A DNA stretch of 64,000 bases from Neofusicoccum parvum (GCA_020912385.1 CP087217.1:992001-1056000); one strand, 5' to 3'; positions 9,537-20,952 are shown, numbered from the stretch's first letter. Numbers and translations are program-made. The notes: a model not told the origin generated them from the sequence alone.

Positions 9537-12500
9537 ATGTCCGCCCCTGCCCCGCTGCCGCGGGCGCTGCTCACCATCGCGAACGTCCTGATTCCTGTCG
9601 CCGTGCTAACCTTTGCCGTTGGCTTCTTCCCCTACAAGCCCTTTATTCCTGGCCTCGCTGGATATGGCCCGTCGGCATATGGTAGCCCGCCAGATGCGCC
9701 CTTCGACAAGGTCGTCTTCATGGTTGTTGATGCATTGCGAAGGTGCGAGTCTCAAGGCCGCTGCCGGAGCGAGCTTTGCTAATTGGCGCAGCGATTTTGT
9801 CTTCTCCAACACGTCTGGCTTCAAGTTCACCCAGAGGTACGTCACGCGTGCCCTCCAAACAGGAACAACACTGATAGCTTTGCAGTCTGATCTCCGCAGG
9901 TGCTGCGCTTCCATTCACTGCCCATGCCACTTCTCCGACAATTACCATGCCCCGCGTGAAGGCGATCACCACAGGCTCCATCCCCTCGTTCCTCGACGTG
10001 ATTCTCAACTTCGCCGAGTCGGACACCACGTCTACCTTGGCGTACCAAGATACATGGCTGGCGCAGTTGAAGGCGAAGGATGGAGGGAAGCTCGTCATGT
10101 ACGGCGACGACACCTGGCTGAAGCTGTTCCCGGAGACCTTCGAGCGCGCCGACGGCACCTCGAGCTTCTTCGTTTCGGTTAGTTGGCGCCGCCTGCACCA
10201 TGTACATAAAATCAATGGAGCTGAGACTTTTGCATTGGCAGGATTTCACCGAAGTGGACAACAACGTGACGAGGCATGTCCCCGATGAGTTGCGCAACAG
10301 TGACTGGAACGCCATGATCATGCACTACCTTGGCCTCGACCACATCGGGCACAAGGCCGGGCCATTGAGGTACAACCACATGTGCCCCCAGATCCCAAGG
10401 AGCTAAAGCTAACCATCGCGACAGCCCAAACATGGTTCCCAAGCAGGTCGAGATGGACGCGATTGTGAAGCAAATATATGAGGCCATGGAGAACCAGTCA
10501 CACCTCAAAGACACCCTGCTCGTCCTCTGCGGCGACCACGGCATGAACGAAGGCGGCAATCATGGTGGATCAGCCCCTGGAGAGACATCGCCAGCACTCG
10601 TCTTCATGTCTCCGAAGTTGAAGAAAATTTCCAATGGACTCCCATGTCCGAGTTCGCCCAGCCAGGATTTTGACTATTACACGAAGGTCGAGCAGTCTGA
10701 CATTGCGCCTACGCTTGCCGGTCTCCTCGGTTTCCCAGTACCACTGAACAACTTGGGAGTTTTCATCCCCGATTTCTTGCCGTTGTGGTCCAAAGGTATG
10801 TGCACACGGCTCTCGATATACGAAATCTATTTCTCATGGCTGAACTATCCATTTCCAGGATCTGACCGTGCACAACTGCTCATGAGAAATGCGTTCCAAA
10901 TCCTGCAGATTGCTAATGCCACATTTCCAAGTGCGCCGTTCAATGATCTCACTTTCTTTTCTAATAAGAAATGTGATTCAGTCAGCGCAACAGGGGACGA
11001 GCTTGCCTGCAAGTGGCTGAAGGTAATGGATTTGTTTCAAGGAGGAAAAGGTCAGCCGCCAAAGGATCAAGACGTCGTTCCTCTTGCTCTAGAGGTAAGC
11101 AACATAATCTTTGGCTTTACTTCGTCGTCTGATATCTTTTAGTTCTGTCGGGCGGCTCAAGATGTCCTCAGCAGCACCGCTAGCAATTACAACCTCACTC
11201 TCCTTATCGTTGGAGCCGCTCTTGCAACGGGCAGCATGGCTCTCGCCATCGCTGTCATCTCTCCGAACTTCATCCCAATTACTGCCGCCGGAATCTTCTA
11301 TGCCTTAGTAACTATACTGTACGGCACCATGATGTTCGCGAGCAGTTACGTTGAAGAAGAGCAACACTTTTGGTACTGGACAACGTCGGCTTGGTTTGCA
11401 CTCCTGTTCGTTCTCAAATCGCGTAAGACGAGCGTCCCGCGTGTTGTCCCAGCAGTTGCGGCTCTGCTTCTCTGTCACCGTATCACACGCCGCTGGAACC
11501 AGACAGGTCAGAAACACGCCGGTGCGCCCGATATCGTACACAGCGTAGCCATGACCCACCCGGTCGTACTCTGGTCATTGGTCAGCATTACGTACCTGCA
11601 CTTGACCATGCGAATCAAGACTCACCTGACCCGCCGCTTTCCAACCACAAGCCAGGGCAGGCAGCTTCAGACATTTGCAGTTGGCAATGCCTTCTTACTA
11701 TGTGCCGTGGCTTTCCTGTTCAAACTAAGCTTTACGGCCAGAGATGCGCCGGAGCTGGTTCGTGGAGCTAGCCCTGCTGCGATGGCCTTCTTGGAGGGTT
11801 TGAATCTGGTCAAGTTGGCAAGATGCGTCTTCATCGGTGTTCTGGTCGGTGTGGGCTGGGTGGTCCTAAGGGAAAGTGCTGAGGGAAAGGGAAGGTCTGG
11901 CCGTAAGTCATCCGCGTGATATTCAGCGTAAGCACTCGTGCTAATCAGCTATTCAACAGCTCTGATCGTCGATGCGCTGCACGACTTCCTCGCCCTCATC
12001 CTCGTCACCCAGACGCGCGCCTCCAATATACCTCTCTTTCTCATCTTCCGTGTGCAACAACATTTCCTCAGTACGTCTTGAACCCCAAACAACCTTCCAC
12101 TTCTCTTCCAGCAAAAAGAAACAAATTTAGCTGACTAAGCACTCCCAGCCCAACTCAACCTCCAGCCCACCGAGCACACGCTCACCTCTCTCCTCCTCTC
12201 CCACACGTCTTTCTTCGCCCTCGGAAACTCCAACGCCATTTCCAGCATCGATCTTTCTAACGCCTACAATGGCGTCGCTGGCTATAACATCGTCGCCGTC
12301 GGCGTCCTCCTCTTCCTCTCCAACTGGGCCGGCCCCATCTACTGGACATCTGCCTCCATCCTCGGCCTCCTCGACTCCGCCCGCTGGTCCCGTGGCAGCG
12401 CCGCTCTGCGCCAAATCATGCGCGAGAAAGAGCGCAGCAAGTGGCAAGAGGTGGGGGCCAAGGGGCAGAGCAGGAAGATAGCGGGGGCGAGCGAGCCGGG

Positions 12501-12768
12501 CGTGTCGCCCGGGCTGAAGGGTGCGGTAGAGGAAGCGGGGGTCGTGGAGAAGGTGGAAGGCATGTGGTTCAGGCATTTTGCACGGTTGACAATGGGGACG
12601 AGCGCGGCGGTGTTGAGCGTGATGGTGGCTTGTGCGGTGCTGAGGACGCATTTGTTTATCTGGACGGTGTTCAGTCCGAAGTACCTATACGCGATGGCGT
12701 GGGCGGTGGGGTTCCACTTGGTCGTGAGCGGGGCGTATGGAGCGGTGGTTTGGGCGGTGGGGATTTGA
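9537..12768 (+). CDS. LAS21: GPI ethanolamine phosphate transferase 2 (Gpi7/Las21, PIG-G)
   Basis: This ER membrane enzyme adds ethanolamine phosphate to the second mannose of the GPI precursor. Nine exons: 9537..9742, 9792..9836, 9886..10177, 10242..10369, 10425..10795, 10859..11094, 11143..11902, 11960..12070 and 12149..12768, giving 922 aa. Every junction restores family sequence, for example VVDALR|SDFVFSNTSG and FFVS|DFTEVDNNVTRH. The N-terminal signal-anchor region is followed by the alkaline-phosphatase-like luminal domain with VFMVVDALRSDF, YGDDTWLKLFP, GLDHIGH and CGDHGMNEGGNHGG (metal-binding Asp/His). From about residue 430 there are multiple membrane helices, ending VVSGAYGAVVWAVGI. 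The second exon is only 45 nt. The 63-nt intron at 10796..10858 contains no stop and keeps frame, so its retention would add 21 residues. Confidence is high. Confidence 0.93.
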
Positions 12769-13881
12769 GTTGGATGGGTGGGTGGTGGCTGTAGCGACCG
12801 GTTTGGTGGTAAGTGTACAGTATCTCTCTTCCTCCTCAGTTCATCGTTCTTGTAGACGAAGGAACGCCTTTGAAAGGAATCCTTGTAATGTACCAAAAGA
12901 GCCGGCTGTCCGTTCCTCAGCGAGGCAGCGTGGACCCACATATTCTTACTAAGTCAATCCAATCTCATAGCTGGTTGTGTGAGGTGCAGTGGTCTACGGG
13001 TCTATGCCTCGTTCCAAGACCTTACAGTCACCAACTCCGAGGGTCTGTAAGCTATGAGGATTTCCTCGATCGTTCGATGCCTAGCACAGGCAAGTCCATA
13101 CTACGGTTCCTGATTGTCTGATGCTGGCTTCAAGCTGGAGGTTGGCGTATTCTTTTCCTGTCTTCTTTTTACCTGTCCTTATGTGGCTGCCAGCTTAGTT
13201 CAATAGAGACATCGTAAGACAGCCCCCGATTGTTCCAAGAGGTAAGGCCCGTTTCTTCCCACTCTGGGCCTTCCACGCTCCCTCGGCCAGCGCGGTCTAC
13301 TCTTCTCTCGAATCTTTCCTCTCTTTTTCACATCTGCTTCTTCACCTCTGCAGCCAGCCAGCCACTCTGCAGGCATTCAACCCCCCACTCGTCTGCTTGC
13401 TAGTCAATCTCATCATCCCTCTCATTCTCATCTTTGTTCACTGCCCATGGTGGCTACGATACCCGCAGAATGTGCAAGATTTGCGAGGAGTTCTGCAGAA
13501 GCTACAGCCGCTTCATATACTACGTCAGCTTTCATGTCGGAGCCATCAATAAACGCTGGGGTTCCTGAATACGGTCAATTTCGCGCTAGTCACGCACAAG
13601 AAGAGTCCTCAGGATGAGGGAGAGCAAACTGTGGTGTCTTGCTGGTGCATCATAATAAAAATAAAAATAAAACAATCAACTTGCAAGATATGTAAGGAAC
13701 CCAAAAACTGAAGAATAGCGCTCCCGGAACCCCACCATCCCTACTCTCCCCTTACTCGGCACTCACCCAGACGCGCTTTTCACCGCTCTCTACTTTCCCA
13801 GCCCAGCACACTAAGTATCGGTTTCAGAGAGCATTAAGCATACACATTCACATTACCAATTAGGAGCTCCACCGTCCACGC
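12769..13881. other. Intergenic between convergent genes, one pyrimidine-rich tract with tiny ORFs
   Basis: A long C/T-rich tract (about 13250-13445), like a fungal 5' leader, precedes two tiny ORFs: ATG at 13447 (about 56 codons) and ATG at 13470, ending at 13568 (32 aa, starting MCKICEEFCRSYSRF). Neither is supported by homology I recognise. An A-rich AATAAAAATAAAA stretch sits near 13655-13670. A short unrecognised transcript is possible but unproven. Confidence 0.3.
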
Positions 13882-15855
13882 TCAGACCCTCTCAATCACT
13901 TCAAAAGAAGCCGAACCCTTACTTTCTTCTTTGACACTTGCATGCTGCTTATAAGCAGCTTGTCGTACTCTTACTCTCTCCGCTTCTATGAAAGCCTGTG
14001 GCCTGGCACGCTGTGTGATGTCTTTGTTCCCGAACACGAAGATGCCAGAATTTGTTTTGAATATTTCGTCCATGTCCTCCAATGTGCGTTTAGCGGTCTC
14101 GGGATACAGAGCCCACACAATGGGGAAGTATGAGTAGAGGAAGCACGCAAAGACTGAACATCATCAGCCACCATCCATGAGAAGAGTGTGTCTTCCACAC
14201 TGAAACTTACGAAGATAGAATCCCCATCCGAGATTTTTCACGCCGACCTTAGTAAACTGAGTGACAATGAAGGATCCCATCCAGTTCGTGGCTGTGGCTG
14301 CGGCGGCGCCACGGGTTCTCCAGCCGAGAGAGTTAACCTCCGCGTTGTATACCCAAGGCACCTGAATACACATAAGCTTTATTTCAAATGGTTTTGGACC
14401 AGCACGCGCTTACCTTCGCAAAGCTAGTGCCATAGAAAACATAATACAGAAAGAACATTGCTGTGGTAGTAGACCCAAGCTGGAGAGATTTGTCAGTGCT
14501 GGTTGAAGAAAGCTCTTTGTGGAGTCTCTCTTGCCTCATATTTCGATCCTGGATTCAGGTTCGCCATTTTTAGACAGATCGCTGCGACAAGGTAACAGGA
14601 CCCAGCGGTAATGGAGCCGTAGAGCATTAACCTGTTAGAAAAGTCAGAGTGGATATGGGAATGGTGGAATAGAGACGTACTTTCGGCGGCCCGCCATATC
14701 AATCACATACAGACAGACCAACGCGGCACCAAAGTAAGAAGTCGCGTTACAGGCAGTGAGGAGTCGGCTCTTTTGCTCGTCGAACCCAACACTCTCTTGG
14801 AGAAGTGTTGGCAGATAATATCCCAGCGCGTTCACGCCGCTAAACTGCTGCATCAATTGGGTTCCGCAAGAAAGCAACAGTCGGCGAAGATTTTGTGTTT
14901 TGTCTTTGAAACGGAAAATATCTCTTGCCGGGGCACGAGCTCTCTTTTCATGCTCAATGGTGGCCTGGATGGACCTGTGGATATCGACAACAGCTGGATC
15001 TGTCACGGACACATTCCTGCCTTCCAGTCTAGCAATTACTTGCAATGCCTCTTCTGATCGATCCTTCAGCATCAGCCATCTGGGCGTTTCCGGCAAGAAG
15101 ATCATGATGGGTATTGAGATCATGGCGAAGACGAGCTGAAAAGCGAGGGGGAAACGCCACTGGAATGCTCCATCTCGGAAGAATAGAGCGTAGTTGATCC
15201 AGTTTGCCAAGCAGAATGCCAAGGTGTTGCTGATATTTGCGAGGATCACCAGGCGACCTCGGTGCTGGGGTTTGGCACACTCGGACTGGTAGACTGGAAC
15301 GACCGTCGTGATGACGCCTGCGAAAGCCGAAATCAGTATGGGGCATGGCTTCAAGGGAGAACCGGGAGTCTACCTACCCATACCAAAGCCGTTAATTAGG
15401 CGACCTATGATAAGCTGCGGCAAATGGTAGGCAAATATTTGCAAGACGGCGCCAATCAAATTGGCCGCCAGCCCGATGAAGTTGCAGCGCCTACGCCCCA
15501 GCGTATCACCAACAGTAAATGCAAAGAGGCATCCTACAAAAGCACTAAGCTATTTTACGTGAGTAATACTGGCCATGAGGGGCCGAGGGTAGGGGCAGAA
15601 GACTCACCGAGAAGCAACTGGATGTGATGCCATTGACATTGGCATTTTTTACCTCGGGAAAATGGTTGATGAAGTCTTTGGAGATTAAGACCCCAGAAAA
15701 TACACCTTGATCATACCCAAACCAACACATTGCTGCTATTCGAGAGGTTAGATATCTAGCGTTCCGCGGTGAGGTATAAGTAAGGATATACCGGCATTAC
15801 CCAGCGTGATGAAGAACATTAACCAGAAGCCTCTAAGCTCCCGTATAAACCACAT
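13882..15855 (-). CDS. MFS sugar porter (hexose/pentose transporter type)
   Basis: This is a 12-helix plasma-membrane sugar transporter. Eight exons: 15855..15792, 15732..15608, 15549..15378, 15317..14681, 14631..14535, 14479..14414, 14361..14211 and 14153..13882, giving 527 aa. Sugar-porter signatures are present: FGYDQGVFSGVL (helix 1), GDTLGRRRCN (loop 2-3, GRR), IIGRLINGFGMG, PVYQSECAKPQHRG (PxYxxE), PETPRWL, QFSGVNALGYYLP (helix 7), DMAGRRK and the terminal ALYPETAKRTLEDMDEIF. Exon 5 appears to end at a GC donor (14534). The exon 2 acceptor is a tandem NAGNAG. The gene is co-directional with the dehydratase and alcohol dehydrogenase downstream in the window, which suggests uptake of the sugar they degrade. 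Substrate specificity cannot be read from sequence. Confidence 0.9.
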
Positions 15856-16406
15856 CTTGTAGATAGATTGATGGTGAACGTTCGGAGATGAGGAAGAATG
15901 AACAAGGCAGGTAAGAGATTACAAATTTCCTTTGGGGCAGGATCGAGCTGCAGCTCAGAAAATGAGAACAGGCCACTCCTTGAGCGTGCCGGCATATAAG
16001 TATTGTAAGCAAGAGTGAGAATGAAGGCCATCGGTCTACTCCCTCTGATTTCCTCGGCTGTAAGTGCAGAGGTGGCGAAAGAGATAGAATACCTGTGGAA
16101 CAAGGCTTCCCCGCATTCCTCACACCCCTGACCTGTCTGTCCCCGCCGCCAACCCCATGGGGAATGAATGGACATCCAGCTTGTGAGCTTCAGTAGGATA
16201 CTCGGTTAGTAAACCAATCATTGTTGGAAGTCACTAAAAATACACTATGTGGTACTCGTGAATTTCCATCAATCAGAGTGCCGTTCGAGACAGAGAACAT
16301 CACAGAATTCCAGGCTTCCATATACGGGCCTATTCTGACTTATTGCGAAGACGTAAACTACGTGTTCTACGAAAGTGATGACTATCAAATGATACCAGAG
16401 GAGCTC
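15856..16406. other. Intergenic, promoter of the MFS gene and 3' flank of the dehydratase gene
   Basis: Only short ORFs occur here. The region upstream of 15855 must hold the sugar-porter promoter. No clear TATA box was seen and no gene is supported. Confidence 0.45.
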
Positions 16407-18103
16407 TCACAACAATGACTGTGTTGGCGCCGAGATGATTTCCAGCCCCGTTTCGGAGCGCCAGAAGGATCCATCAGGGTAATGATATTTCTCCAACGCT
16501 TCGTCCGTATAGCCGATGGAGTAGCCGGGCTGTACCGGAGACACATAATGCGCCTCCTTCACCTGCGACGGATGTCGAAGATGCTCCCGATGGCTGTCTG
16601 CAAATTCCAACATCGACTTCTTTCCTGACACAGTAATGTAGTCGATTAAAGACAGATGAGAGGTGAGCTCGGTCAGCCCCATGGCACCGTTGTGTGGCAC
16701 ACAAGGGACATTGAATTTCGCAGCCATGAGCATGACAGCCTAAAACAAGTCAGTCACTGATTGGGAAAGGCCACAAGAACACCCACCAAGCATTCGTTGA
16801 CACTTCCAAGGCGCACAGCGTCAATCTGGCAAACATCCGTAGCCTCTGCCTGAAGAAGTTGCTTGAACGTGATCCGATTTTGGGCCATCTCTCCGGTTGC
16901 TACACCAACACCGAACGGCTTGAGGGCTTTGCGGATAGCGGCGTGGCCCAAGACGTCGTCTGGATTTGTTGGCTCTTCATCACGTTAGTATACTCCAGGT
17001 GAAACAGGTCTCGCATTCTCGAATTACCTTCAATGAAGACAGGCCTGAACTCCACCAAGTGCTTCATGTACTCTATTGCCTCTGGAACGCTCCAGACCTT
17101 TCATACGTCAGCGTCGGAGATCACAGAGGCGGGACCGCTATACCTGATTTGCATCGATCATGACTGTATATCCGTTCTCGTACCCCAAAACCTTCCGCAC
17201 GGCTGCCAGCCGTTCTCTATCAGCCTCAAGACTCGCACCAACCTTGAATTTGAAGACAGTGAAGCCGTCGTCAATCGTCTTCTGAAGCACGTCTTCCATC
17301 TTGGTTCCTGAGAATGCCAACCAGCCTGGCGAAGTGGAGTACGCCTGAATGGAGTCGTCAGCCGAAATCCAGACCGTCGCGTAGTGCGAGTATTCGACGG
17401 CTGCCAGAAAGACCATTTCATGCGGCGAAAACTGCTTACCGGTACAGCTTTGTTGGCCAGTGCCTCGGCGATCCTCTCTTCCTTTCCCGCGCTAGCCCTT
17501 TTCAGCATCTGGACTGATTCTTCGGGTGTAATCGCGTCTGTGATGTATCGGAAGTCTATGCACCTCACCACTTCCTCCGGCGACATGTCGGCGACGATCT
17601 TCCATACCGGCTTCTGGACAACTTTCCCCCAGAGATCCCACACAGCATTGAGCACGCCGGCAACGGCAAGGTGCGTGACGGACTTTTCGGGCCCAATCCA
17701 GCGATACTGCGAGTCATTCACCATGTGCCTCCACGTTCTGCCCATGTTTTCCGTGAGCTTCTCCATCGTATGGCCAACAACGCGCTTGGCAAAGACATCG
17801 AGTGCAAGGCAGATGATCTCGCTTCCCCTGCCGTTGCTGAAGGCCTGAAAGTACAAAATCATGTAACGTCAGCTGCGCTGCTGCCGTATGTGCATGTACT
17901 CTCCAAGGAGGCCTCACAATCCCTTCCCCAACCAGACCTGCCATGTTGGTCTCAAGCCGAACGTACGGATGAGAGCCGTTTGTGCCCACATGCATTGCGT
18001 CCGATCCGACCCCATCAAGACTCGTTGGGAATCGCAAATCTGTGACGGTGTAGCCCGTTATTCGGATTTGAGAAAGAGGGACGGCGTGATCTTGTGCTTC
18101 CAT
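16407..18103 (-). CDS. Enolase-superfamily sugar-acid dehydratase, L-fuconate dehydratase-like (ENOSF1 type)
   Basis: The expected reaction is dehydration of a six-carbon aldonate (L-fuconate or similar) to a 2-keto-3-deoxy acid. Six exons: 18103..17918, 17844..17440, 17344..17144, 17097..17028, 16974..16787 and 16739..16407, giving 460 aa. The N-terminal [19 protein letters not shown] and [14 protein letters not shown] match the fuconate dehydratase subgroup. The active-site set is complete: KxK in [10 protein letters not shown], Asp in MIDANQ, Glu in IEEPTNPDD, Glu in [11 protein letters not shown], Asp in [12 protein letters not shown] and His in [10 protein letters not shown]. The C-terminus [19 protein letters not shown] is also typical. 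All junctions restore conserved motifs. It is flanked on the same strand by a sugar porter and an alcohol dehydrogenase. Other sugar-acid substrates are possible. Confidence 0.92.
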
Positions 18104-18639
18104 CTTGCCTGATCCAATTTGAACTCGAATGAGGATTGCACAACCAGAAAGTCAACGGCCACGGCAAAGCAAATGAAGCTCAAGGATCTGGTCAGGCCTT
18201 GGGTCAGCACAGCGTGGGGCTGTCCCAAACTGTTGGTGTTCCACGAGATAGGAGCCCGGACATCGAAAATTGCAGGGCGGGTTTAAGTAGTCTCCAGCTC
18301 CCACTCGGTAATAATTTGCCGGCTGTTCTCCGCCGCGCATCCCACATAATGCTGTGGGTCTCGGTCTCCTTTGCCAATTGGCTGACTCCATTGTTCAATC
18401 CTGGCCTGGATAAGCTGCCCCGCAGATCAGTCAATTGAGGGGTAACCATGTCTTTGCATTCTCCGCGCGGCCCCATCTCCCCGCAAACCCGCTTTACAGA
18501 GCACGTGAAGCCAACACTCCGGATGAGATAGCAGTTGATTTGGTAAGAACGAGATCGAAATTCGAACAGCCGCGTGAAGCAAACGGAGAGGATAATGTAT
18601 ACAAGTAAAGCTTATATATATACACTTGCACATTGCAAT
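18104..18639. other. Intergenic, dehydratase promoter and ADH 3' flank
   Basis: This separates the co-directional dehydratase (start 18103) and alcohol dehydrogenase (stop 18640). A TATATATATA run at about 18612-18622 lies just downstream of the ADH stop on the minus strand. No further gene is seen. Confidence 0.45.
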
Positions 18640-19611
18640 CTAGGCAGGGACTGCAAAAAGTCGGCCGTTGACCTCGTTCGTCCCCAGAAGCTGCAAACCT
18701 TTCGGAACATCGCCGAATGGTATTTCCTGCAGCTTGGGGGAGATTGACCCGGATGCAATCAAACCCAGAACCCGGTGTAGCTCCTCTATACTCGCTCCCA
18801 CCGACCCTCGCAGATCAACGTTTCGGGTAACTAACGAGGTTGTCGTGATCTGCATGCTCGAGGCCCCCAGGCCCACGAGAACAACGCATCCCCCGAGCTT
18901 AACGGTGGAGATAGCAGCAGCTGTTGTTGATCCGACACCAGCGAAGTCGACGATAACGTCGAAAATAATGTCCGAAAACTGGTCCAGGCTCGAAGAACAA
19001 TCGATGGCGCCGAATTCCTTGGCCTGCTCGAATTTGGCAGTGTTTACATCAACGCCGTACACTTTGGCTCCTTGTAGTGCCGAAATAGTAACGCCATTGA
19101 GACCGAGGCCGCCTAGCCCGATGATGGCTACCGTTGTCGAATCGGTAACGCGGCCCTCGGTAACGACGGCGTGGTATGCCGTAGCAATCGAGTCGGTGGC
19201 TACAGCTGCCTGAGCAAAGCTCACTCCGTCTGGAATTTTGACCATGTGCTTGTAGTATGCGAGGGCGTACTCGGCGTACCCCCCGTCGTACCCCACTCCG
19301 ATGGCCTGTTTGAAGTCGCGGTCGTTGATAGAGTGGCCCAGCAAAGCAACTGTGACACGGTCTCCACAGCAGAAGGAGGAGGCGGACGGTCCAGGCCCGA
19401 GTTTGACAATGACACCCGCAACCTCGTGACCCAGTGTGATAGGCCTTGCCTGCATCCAAGCTCCTCCGCCGCCTTTGACAACATGTGTGTCGGAATGGCA
19501 GAGGCCGGCGGCCTTGACTGCGATGAGGGCTTGGCCGATGCCTGGTTCGGGAACGGGGACGTCTCGAAGTTCGAGGCCGGTGGCGGCATTGTCGAATTGG
19601 AAAGCTTTCAT
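18640..19611 (-). CDS. Zinc-dependent alcohol dehydrogenase (MDR family), short form
   Basis: A single exon encodes 323 aa starting MKAFQFDNAATGLELRDVP. The frame is open further upstream to 19746, but this ATG matches the usual MDR start. Catalytic zinc ligands appear as Cys in KAAGLCHSDTH, His in TLGHEVAGV and probably Asp in VATDSIATAYHAV. The NAD(P) Rossmann motif is VAIIGLGGLGLNG, with acidic VYGVDVN at the end of beta-2 suggesting NAD preference. The structural-zinc lobe with its four cysteines is missing. The gene lies next to a fuconate dehydratase-like gene and a sugar porter on the same strand, so it may oxidise a sugar or reduce an aldehyde in that pathway. The exact substrate is unknown. 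Confidence 0.88.
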   Translation of the reverse strand: MKAFQFDNAATGLELRDVPVPEPGIGQALIAVKAAGLCHSDTHVVKGGGGAWMQARPITLGHEVAGVIVKLGPGPSASSFCCGDRVTVALLGHSINDRDFKQAIGVGYDGGYAEYALAYYKHMVKIPDGVSFAQAAVATDSIATAYHAVVTEGRVTDSTTVAIIGLGGLGLNGVTISALQGAKVYGVDVNTAKFEQAKEFGAIDCSSSLDQFSDIIFDVIVDFAGVGSTTAAAISTVKLGGCVVLVGLGASSMQITTTSLVTRNVDLRGSVGASIEELHRVLGLIASGSISPKLQEIPFGDVPKGLQLLGTNEVNGRLFAVPA

Positions 19612-20219
19612 GGTGGTATTTGTAGTAAAATCTGATATTTCATTTGACCTTCCAGCGCGATGCGGGTCGGCATATTTATCCGTGTATTCGCTATGCCGAG
19701 CTGCAGCCTCAGTCCGGGAGGTATACTGAACATATTGACTTATCATGATTCATCATGATGGAAGCGAGACAAGTGCCGGACGGACCTTTTTCGCGGCCGC
19801 ACGACGGTGTTATTATCTTTCAGGCCATCCGAATACGATATGACGAACTCCCGGTCCTTCCGAGCCTACAAGCTACACACAAGTCAAAGGCAGCAACATC
19901 ATTTGTTCTCCGCTGCCAATGTATCCACTTCCGCCCTCCCCTCTTGACTGAGGTCCATAATGAAGGCGTAAGAGATAATGCGTTGAATGAGATATTCTAA
20001 GAGAAGGTTCCTTCCGAGTATTCCTTCCCTTCTCCTTCCAAGTTAAGCTCTGACCAATACAGTGCGGAAGGACTGCCTAACCGTATTTCTTTGCATGAAA
20101 CCACTTGCACCTCAGCACTCAGGCAAACATGAAAACAGAAACCGTTCTGGAATAAAAAAGATTCTCTTCCGCGCCTCTGCCACGATCTTCCAAATGTGCC
20201 TGGAACGCCATTCTCATGC
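19612..20219. other. Intergenic, ADH promoter
   Basis: This is the upstream region of the alcohol dehydrogenase, with an AT-rich ATAAATATG motif on the minus strand at about 19669-19677, roughly 60 nt before the start, which could be a TATA element. The rest is the 3' flank of the secreted protein gene. No gene is supported. Confidence 0.4.
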
Positions 20220-20952
20220 TTAGCACAGGAAGAAGCAATCCATCTGGCGCCTCTACAGAGTGTCAGAAAAGGCATGTAAGAAGAAGCTTCTTGATGCTTA
20301 CCGCAGGCCTTCCCATTCGTACTCCACCTGGATAAACCTCATGTCCGCACGAAGACCCTGCTCTTGGGTCCCAACCACCAGTAGAGCAAGCAGCCCGGAG
20401 GCTGTCTCCATCCTTGTTTTCCTTTGCACTGGTCCACGATAATTCGCCATAATTGAACTGTATGTAATCCCCTTGGTGCTCGCCCGTCACGCGGAGGGGA
20501 TGGATCAGTGCGGTCCAGAAGCTGTACGGATTTTGATCATCGATATTCACCAATCCTGAAGTGCCTATTTCTGTGCCGGCACCATCCTTGAGGGTAATTT
20601 CGGCTTTCAGATTCTGCTCCACACCTATGCAGGGGACCTCAAGCTCCATCAGATGAAAGGTGCAGTAGCTTCTCTCCATGTTGGATTTGGACCGGCGGTG
20701 GTGCATCTGCACTTAGAAGTCAATGGAATATGTAGTTGTTTGGCTGAAATCACGACCGAAAACGCTCCCTTTGAGTTTTCCTGCCTGTACCTCTTACGAA
20801 AGGAGAGAAATGGGAAGAAAACGGGAACCAACCTGGTCACCGCTCATCGCTGGCGTCATGTTCAAACAATTGTTCCAAGGAATCACGGCGGCCGTCACTA
20901 TCGACCCGAAGAGGAATACGATGAATACATGGTGGAGCAGAAGCATGGACAT
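20220..20952 (-). CDS. Small secreted fungal protein of unknown function
   Basis: Exons 20952..20833, 20706..20302 and 20252..20220 give 185 aa. The start is MSMLLLHHVFIVFLFGSIVTAA, a strong signal peptide; the frame is open above it but only through a GTG. The mature protein has a beta-rich body (KAEITLKDGAGTEIGTS, NPYSFWTALIHPLRVTG, GDYIQFNYGELSW), a GGWDPRAGSSC segment and the terminus RRQMDCFFLC, restored by splicing a 49-nt intron with a GTAAGC donor. I count seven cysteines. This body plus MDCFF-C end resembles small secreted proteins I have seen in plant-associated ascomycetes, but I know no assigned function. A TATA-like element lies about 95 nt upstream. It may be an effector or a wall/adhesion protein. 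Confidence 0.75.

Noticed and set aside
13447..13568. Two tiny ORFs behind a pyrimidine-rich tract
   Set aside because: Suggestive leader-like context, but no homology or codon signal strong enough to call a gene.
19612..19746. N-terminal extension of the alcohol dehydrogenase
   Set aside because: 45 extra residues with no family similarity; MKAFQF is the usual MDR start.
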